DNA from: Stieleria maiorica
GTDB lineage: Bacteria; Planctomycetota; Planctomycetia; Pirellulales; Pirellulaceae
Direction: 5' to 3'
NCBI RefSeq assembly: GCF_008035925.1
Contig: NZ_CP036264.1
Span: 142,996-206,995, forward strand
DNA: 64,000 bases
How positions within the stretch are numbered: the stretch's first letter is position 1; every line of letters starts with the position of its first letter. The notes beneath the pieces were generated by a model. It saw only the letters and a program-made list of their open reading frames with translations, made no database searches and had not been told where the DNA came from. Shown piece after piece: positions 52,601-61,600 of this stretch. Both the position numbers and the translations under genes were made by a program.

Positions 52601-55600
52601 GAGGCGACGCAAGCTTTTTGTTGCCTGTCGATGTCACCACGTCGGCGGAGTTGGTATTCGGGTTTGATCTGGATGTCGCGGGAGCGACGAGTTATGTCCA
52701 CGAGGATTCCACCGCGGCGGTGGGACTGCATTTGGCCCAGAATGGCGTCAGTTTCGATGCCATCGTGGGGCCCTTGAACCTGGAGGTGGCTGGCGGCAGT
52801 TTGCATTTGGATGACGGCCAAGGCGGCGAAGCAGGCGTTGCGTTCTCGTTGCCGACGATTGCGGGCGGCAAGTGGGACGCGTCGCAGATCCTCGTCTCAA
52901 CAGTCAACTCGACGGTGACGGGGCAAGCCACGGCCGACCTTCCCATTGCATATCCCGCAGGCCAGACAGCGCTGGCGGAGCACCTGAACGTCACGATCGA
53001 TCCGTTGACCGGCAACGGGACGATCGGCACATCGCCGGATCTCGGTTCGCTGTTGGCAAGCATCGACCCGACAGCCGACGTGTCCGGATTGCCGGACAGT
53101 TTTCGCAGTCTGTTCGGTGATTTGCAAACAGCGGCCTCAGCCACGACGCTGGCAGCACGACTGCCGTTGATTGGAGATTCGCTCGTCGACCTGACGTTCC
53201 TGTCGGATCTCGGTGAAGACCTTGCCGCCGAAATCGAGGCCGATTTCCTTGCCGGTGATCTTTCCGATGCGGTCGCACAAGCGGCCATTGAGCGTTACGT
53301 CAGTTCGCTCGAGTCCAGCGGATCGGCCCCTGTCGGTAGCGAGCCGTCGTCGCCCGAAGAAATGTCGGTCGGAAGTTGCCCGCCGAATCCGCCAGCGGGG
53401 ACGCTGTTTTGCCGGGATATCTTCGTCGTGCTACCGCCGATCTTCAGTTTCACCACGTCGGTTCCGCTCAATTCTCTTGGGATTCCAGGGTTTATCGCGG
53501 ATCCGCAGGCAAACGTGACACTGTCGTATAAGGTCGTGTTCGACTTGCGCGTCGGATACACGGTGGACCAACGGACGTGGATCTACACCGAAGATCCGAA
53601 TGAAATCGAAATACGGCTCCTGGGTCTGAGCGACTTCCCATCCGAGATCACGGGCTGGATGGGAGGCATGCTGGTGAATCTGAACGACACCGGGACCAAC
53701 CTGACGGGCACGATTCAGATTGATTTGGATGAACCGAGTGGCGATGGCTACTTGGTTGACGGCGAATTCAACCTGCCAGCGTCGATCGTCGATCCTGACC
53801 CACGAAAAACAGTGAACAACCTTCAGTCGGAAATTGCGAATGATCCGACCGTCCTGAATGACTTTGGAATCGTCGGGGGGGCGAACGTCAACGTTGTACC
53901 GACGACCAAGTTTGATTTTGAAGCGATTTACTACCGTACCCCACTGGAATTCGTTCCCGATCCCGGCGGAACCCCGTTTGAGAAATCAACCATCGCCGGA
54001 TCACTGGACGTCATTTGGTCGAACCAGACCTATGCGACACAATCTGTTCCGTCGGTGCAGAACATTGCCGTTGATATCAACGGCACTCATTCCACGATCC
54101 GGTTTGAGAACTTGACGCTGGGGGCCGAAAGCCTGATCACCCAGTTCATCCAACCGGAATTGGAGGCGATCTCGGAATTTGCCGATGCCCTGCGGAATCC
54201 GCAGTCGGCATTTGAAGAACCGATCTTTGCCGCGGACACTCCGGAGAACGACATTCTGCGAAAGCTGTTCGGAAAAACAACGCTGTTCGACATTTTTCCA
54301 TTAGAGGTGAAGGAAAACGTTTCCGACTTCCGCAAGATGATCGAGGCGGTGGAACGAGTAGCCTACGCGGGCGAACTCGCGGCCGTACGAATCCCGCTGG
54401 GCGGCTTCAAGTTCAAAACCAATCGGTACGATCCGCTCCATCCTTCCGACGAAGCTTGTCCCGCCGAAAATCCGGCGTGCAACGATCGCGAGGAAGTTGA
54501 CATTAAACTCATCGGTGACTCCACGGACGTCACCGACGATTTTGAAGATGCCGCAGGAAGTTATGCAATTCAGCTGAGTAATCTTCGCGCCGAAGGGACC
54601 ACGCTGACCCTCGACGTGCTGCGGAACCAGACCGGCTTTGGGAAGCTGTTCCTCGGTCGCCCGGTGGAGATGGTTCGGTTCGACGCGCCTCGCTATGACG
54701 TCACCGCAACGATCAATCGAAGTCGTTTCTTTGAGTTTTCGGAGCTGATGCCGGTGGTGGCCGGTTCCTTGCTGAGTCTGGTGCCCGTCACCGGTGGGCT
54801 AGGCGCTGTCGGTTTGATCGCCGGCGAGCTGGCCAGTCGCACCAGCGGAGAAGTGCGTTTCTTTGTCGATGTCACGGCGGGATTCCACAGCGTCAAAGGG
54901 CCGTTCATCTCGGCAAAGAAGAATGAAACCAAGTTGGACGTCGACGCCGAGGTGACTTTTGATATCGCCTCCCACAAGATCGGCATCCCCTTCATCAACC
55001 TTGTCCAAGAGCGAGTCCCCAAAACAAAGAACAAGTGGATCAACGGCGTCCTAAAGAAGGTCACCGAGTATGTTTTCGAATGGGTCGAGGTGGAAGCGAG
55101 CCTCGCCGGCGAAATCGGTGTCCGTGGCGGCCTCCGTTACGAGGCGACGGCTAGGTTGAAAGATGCCGACCGCGACGGACGCGTTTTTATCGACGATTAT
55201 CCGGAAGGCAAATTGGCCTGCGCCGCCGATCTTCACATCCGTGACTACACGATTATCGACGGCTTCTACAATTTCGGCCGCTTCGGAAGCGGCAAAGTTC
55301 ACCTACTGAAACATCCCGAAACGATCTGGCTCTCATCGCAGATCAAGGACCGGTTGCAGATCGATTGCGAGGGCGTGATTGACCCGCCGATCCTGGGTGA
55401 AATCGGCAGCGATGGCACGCTGTACCTGAACATGGGACCGCGTGCGGCGATGCGATTGATCGGCAACGTGATCGATGGCAATGAGGTGTTCGAAGTCCAG
55501 GTGTTCGAACAGGGATATGCGATCGTTTCGGCATTCGGAATCAATCAAGTCATCGGCGACGGAACGATTCCGATCACCGGCGTTTATGCCCACGGCGGGT

Positions 55601-58600
55601 CGGGCAACGACTCCATCCTGATCAAGGGTCCGTACGCCGTTCCCGCGACCATCTTTGGCGGGGACGGAAATGACGTGATCACCGGCTATACGTTGGCAGA
55701 CCAATTGTCCGGCAACGACGGAGATGATGTCATCAACGGAGGCGAGGGCGATGACACGATCCAGGGGGGAAGCGGACGCGACAAGATCCACGCCGGAACC
55801 GGCGACGATTCGGTCGTCGGCGGCTCGGGCAACGATACAATCAGCGGCGGCCACGGCGATGATCGCATCCAAGGTGAAGACGGCGCGGACGAAATTCATG
55901 GCAACAACGGGCACGACACCATCCATGGCGGCGCCGGTTTCGACCAAACTTGGGGTGGCTCCGGCGATGATCTCCTTTCCGGTGGCGACACGATGGACTT
56001 CCTTTATGGAGAGGCCGGCAATGACGAACTTTGGGGCGATGCCGGGGACGACCAAATCTTCGCGGGCATTGGCGACGATACGGTCTACGGCGGATCGGGG
56101 CGCGACGTGCTGGCGGGACACACAGGAGACGACTGGATCTATGGCCACCTGAATCTGCCCGCCAGTGGCGATGAAACGGATTGGATTCTCGCCGGAGACG
56201 GCAACGACCACGTGTACGGCGAAGGCGGCGATGATGTCATCACGCTGATCTCTGGGCTCAATACAGCTTACGGCGGCGCTGGCGAAGATACGGTCTTCGG
56301 CGGAACGGACCGCGATGTCATCTACGGCGAGGAAGGACCTGACTTCGTTTATGCTGGTGCGGGCAACGATCTGATCGACGGCGGCCCAGGCGACGACATT
56401 CTGTCGGGCGAATCCGGTGCCGATGAAATCCATGGCGGCAGCGGAAGCGATTTCGTTTTCGGTGGATCTTCGAGTGATCTGATTGCCGGCGGGTTGGGCA
56501 CCGACACGCTTCGTGGTGGATCGGGCGCAGATCGGATCTATGGTCATGGCGATGACACGACCGCAGATGACGCTTCCGCCGACAGTCTCTATGGTGATAG
56601 CGGCGCGGATCAGTTGTTTGGCAACGACGGCAACGACCGGCTTGCCGGTGGTGCAGATGCGGACCGAATCGAAGGGTCGGCCGGTGACGATACCATTTTC
56701 GGGGACTCCGGCAATGATCGCCTGTTCGGAAACCAAGGTGAAGACACGCTCTTTGGCGGGCTGGGGAACGACATTGCATCGGGCGGCGACGGGAACGATC
56801 AAGTCGATGGGGAGGAAGGCGACGACACCCTCTATGGAGATGCGGGAGACGATACAATCGCCGGACAGCTCGGCGACGACATCCTGCACGGCGGCCGCGG
56901 TGTCGATCTTCTCACCGGCGGATTGGGATCCGATCTGATCTACGCGGGTGCCGGAATCGGCAACGTCGTTTATGGCGATGAAGGCGCCGACCGAATCTAT
57001 GGATCCGCCGACGGAAGCGATGACCCGGATCATAGCGACGAGGTCTACTTCGGCGACTTGCTGTACGGCGGAACCGGCGACGACCGGATCTTCGGCTCCG
57101 GCGGCGCCGACCGAATCGATGGAGGCGCCGGTCGCGATTCGCTCCACGGCGGATCACACGGAGATCTTCTCATCGGAGGCTTAGGTGACGATCACATCGA
57201 CGCCGGTGCTGGTTCGAACGATCAACTTTTCGGTGACGAAGGAAACGACACACTTACCGGTTCGTATCTCGGTGACGATTTGATCTACGGCGGGGCGGGA
57301 CAGGACCAATTGTTCGGCCGCGGCGGCGATGACTTGCTAGAAGGCCAAGACGGCGACGACCATCTGGATGGTGGTGTGGGTACGGATTCGCTGTTCGGAG
57401 GCCGAGGTCGCGATGTGCTTTACGCCGGCGGTGGGAATCGAGACCGATTGGAGGGCGGAGAGGATTCCGACGTTCTGCACGGCTCGGACGACGGCGCCGA
57501 CCTGTTGTTCGGCCAAGCCGGCCGCGACGTGATCTATGCCTACGGCGGTAATGATGAAGTCGATGGTGGCGCAGACGACGACCAGATCGATGGCGGTGCC
57601 GGCGATGACCTGCTCTTCGGCGGAGCCGGCATCGACATCATCGTAGGTGGAGCCGATCATGATCGAATTTACGGCCACCGCAACAATGCATCCGACGACG
57701 ATTCAGCAGTTGACTATCTGTACGGCGACTTCGCCGACCCCAGTCGGCCCGATACCGGAGGCAACGATCAGCTCTTCGGGCAAGGCGGAAACGACTTGCA
57801 CTTTGGTGAAGGTGGCGATGACTTCATCGACCCGGGCACAAGTTCGGGCGACACGATCGACTACGGCAGTGGCGAATCAGCCAACCCTGCCGATTTTCAA
57901 CCCCCCAGTCCTACGCCTGATCCGGCGCCCGGCTCAACACCGCCGGAAATCTTCGCTCGCGTAATCCTCCCCGCGGCGCCCGATGTGGCCGGACGTTGGA
58001 ACGAGTTGTCCGGTTCCGCGTCGGTGCATGGTTTAAGTGGACAAGGTTCATGGAATAGCGATCCGGCCGTCGTCACGGGCGTTGCAGCGACTTACGTCGC
58101 TTGGACAAAGCAGACGCCCGATTCATCCCACATCGGCGTTGCCAAATGGGACGGAACCCAGTGGAGCGAGATTGGCGGCAGCCTGACCGGACGCGGGTTG
58201 GACCAGTCGGTCCAAGCGAGCCAAAGCCCGACGCTTGCGATCGATTCGCAAGCCCGTCCGCTGGTTGCCTGGACGCAGACAAACGATGGTGACACCGACA
58301 TCTATCTCCGTCGCTACAATGCGACCTCCAACCGCTGGGAGGCGTTGGGCGATTCCGACAGCGAAGGCGGGATCAGCGGAACGGGGCAAGCACGCGACCC
58401 GATGTTGGTCATGACCGACGACGGCCCCGTCACATTGTGGATCGATGACTCTTCGGGCAACAGTCAGATCTATGCGAGACGATTTTCGCAAGGGACATGG
58501 CAGGAGATCGCAAGCGATTCAGCCACAGGCGGCGGAATCAGCCAGTCGGCCAACGATGTTCTCTCCTTCGACGTGGCGATCGACGGAAACCGCATTGCCG

Positions 58601-61600
58601 TGAGCTGGATCAGTTTGAGTGCCGGAGAGATTCAAGTGACAACGGCCGAGTTTGACGGTGCCGGTTGGAACACGATCGGCTCGGCAATCGTCGCCGGCCC
58701 GGCGATCCCGACCGATGAGATCGGCAAACCGTCGATTGTTTATCACCAAGGTTTGATCTACCTGGCTTGGACCCAATTCACATCCAACATGCGCTCGGTC
58801 CAGGCGGCACGACTGGTCGGCGTTTCGTGGCAGGCGATCGAAATCGTCGACATCGATGGCAACGCTCTCGCGCCACGTCACGGTCATACTTCGCAGTTGG
58901 CATCCGATGGCCAGGCCCTCGCCCTGACTTGGCAGCGAGATCAGTTGCCGCTGGAACGATCCTCGGCATCCATTCAATCGTCGATCGACGTCACCACGTT
59001 CAACGGGTCTCGATTCGCCGAAACCTTTCCGGGAGAGGCCAGCGGGCGCGGCGCGGTTGTCTCACGCGGTCAGATTTCGGGCTATCACATCGCACTGGAT
59101 TCTGACGGGCGTCCGATCGTTTCCTGGACGAATCGAGAATCGGGACGTTCACCGATCTTCGTTCGGCAAGGTCCCGAGCCGATCACCGGTTCGGTCTACC
59201 GAACGAGTTCCTCTGGCACGGTTGCCCAGATCCTTGCCAACCATTCATTGGGCCCGGGAGACGTCATCGTCATTGAGCACAATCAACCGGGGTTTACCGT
59301 GGGCTCTGATGATTCCGGCGTGTTGATCCTGAATCACAACCAAGCCATCATCGGCGGGAACGTGGTCGTTCGCGACGCGAGTGATGTCACACTGCAAGGC
59401 CTGTCCGTGACAGGTTCGGTGTCGCTGGAGTCCGCGCAACGCGTCACTGTTCGGGATTCGTCGCTGTGGGAGCTCGATGTCGTGGGCGGCGAATCGTATT
59501 CGCTGACCGGCAATCATCTCCGGTCACTTTCGCTGTCGGGGGCAACAGCGGGGGCCTTGATTCGTGACAACACGATTGAAACGTCGCTCTCGATCGAGTC
59601 GGGTGGCGGCACCGATGTCGTTGTCGAACACAACCAAGCCGGCGCGATCCACATTGAATCGGTCGCGGCGGGCGAGATCCGCGAGAATCAGATCCAGACT
59701 CTGGTGATCAATGAATCCTTTCAGGGCCGAGTCCATCACAACGCAATTTCCGGAAGCGACGTCGGCGTGACTTACGCTGCGCCGACCATCTTGGAGGCCA
59801 ACCACATCTACGGACACCGCGTCGGCGTCGTTGCAACGGTGGCCGACGAGGACGCAGCCCTGGGGTTCGTCGCCGGGACGACGCTGCCCAACGCAATCTA
59901 CGACAACGAGACCGGCGTTGAGCTTGCCGGGCGGATGCAACTCCAATCCGTTCATGACAACGACGTTGGCGTGACCGGAGTCGGTCAACTGGGCGGGGCA
60001 TCGCTGGAGCAAGCCAACACGATTCACTCGAATATTCTCGGTGTGGATTTCGACGGCGCCGTCCTTAACAATCGGATCACCCAGAACGTCACCGGACTGA
60101 TCGCCCGCTCCGACCAGCAGATTTCTCAAAACGTCTTTGCGCGAAACAGCGATGTCGCGATCGTTGCGAACAACATCGACCGAACTCGTGTGATCCACAA
60201 CACGTTCTATGCGACCAACGGAGACGGGATTCGAGCAACCAATTCCACCAGCCATCTCGAAATTCGCAGCAACCTGTTCGCAACCGTTTCAGGAACGAAT
60301 TTGTCGTTTGACCACGTCAGTCAGACCGGTTTGGTCAGCGATTTCAATCTGCTCCACGCCGGATCCTCGGGTGTGCTGATTCACTGGTCGGAAGAGTTTA
60401 CCGACCTCTTGGACTGGCAAGCTGATCTGGCAAGGTACGACCTGAATTCTCGCGGAACGACCAAGATCCATCCCTCGTGGTCTGACCCGCAGTTTGTGTC
60501 GGCAGCGACCGATGACTTTGGGTTGCATTGGCCGAATGCGGGGCAGCGTTTCGGCAACTTGCCGGTGTTGGCCGCCGATCCCATCGACGACATCGCATTC
60601 GTTGACGACACTTCAAATCTGCTGATCAATCCAGGGTTTGAATCGGGGCTGGCCGATTGGATCGTCAACGACGGGGCATCGACCGTCACCGACCCGGCCT
60701 TCGCATTTTCAAGCGACAACTACTTCGATCCCGGTGACACCGCTGTCGTCCGTGCCGAGCAAGTGATCGACTTGGCGGGACAGGGATTGGATGTGGCGGT
60801 ACTCGACAGCGGAATATTGCAGGTCGAATTCGGCGGTCGCGTTCGGACCTCGGCGGCGTCTCCCGACGAAGGAATGATTCAGCTGGAAGCCCTCAACGCG
60901 GCCGGCGAAGTCCTCACCTCTCGCCAATTGAACGCCACAACGATTTCTGAAGACTGGTTGCGGATCGCCGACTCCTTCCCTTTGCCGGTCGGCACGCGAT
61001 CCATTCGATATTGGTTCCAGGCGACCACGGTTACCGGTTTGTCCAACGATGCCTTTTTAGATCACACCTTCGTGAGGCTTGAAAACCGTGACGAACGACG
61101 GCACATCGGTGCAGTGCAACCCACGCCCCCCCAGGAAGCGTATCCGACGGTCCCGGCGATTCAGCTACTCAGCCCGGACTTGTACACCGATTGGCTGCGA
61201 AGTGACATCCGTGAGATTCGTTGGAACACATTCGGAAATGGAGACAGTGCATTTGTTCGAATCGATCTTCTGCAGGACGACGTCGACGGCCCTACTCATT
61301 TGTTGACTCTCACAGAGTCAACCGTCGATGACGGATCGTTCGCCTGGTCTCCGGAAGCGGCCAACCTTGATGCCGGAACACACGGTTTACGGATCCAAGT
61401 TTCACTTGTCGATTCACCGATTGTGTTTGATCGCAGCAGCGAAGGCTTCTCCGTTCCGGAAGAGACCGACACCTACTACGTCAACGACAATTCTGCCCTC
61501 GGCGATGAATACACCTCGGCCGCCGGAGACAACCGAAACACCGGACGAACCCCCGATGCGCCGAAGCCGAACCCCGCCAATGTGATGCGGACCTATGCAT

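Noticed and set aside
55333..57147. 604-codon open frame on the minus strand opposite the RTX repeats
   Set aside because: It arises from the GGC-GAC-rich nonapeptide codons read backward; the forward frame continues unbroken on both sides and has recognisable domains.
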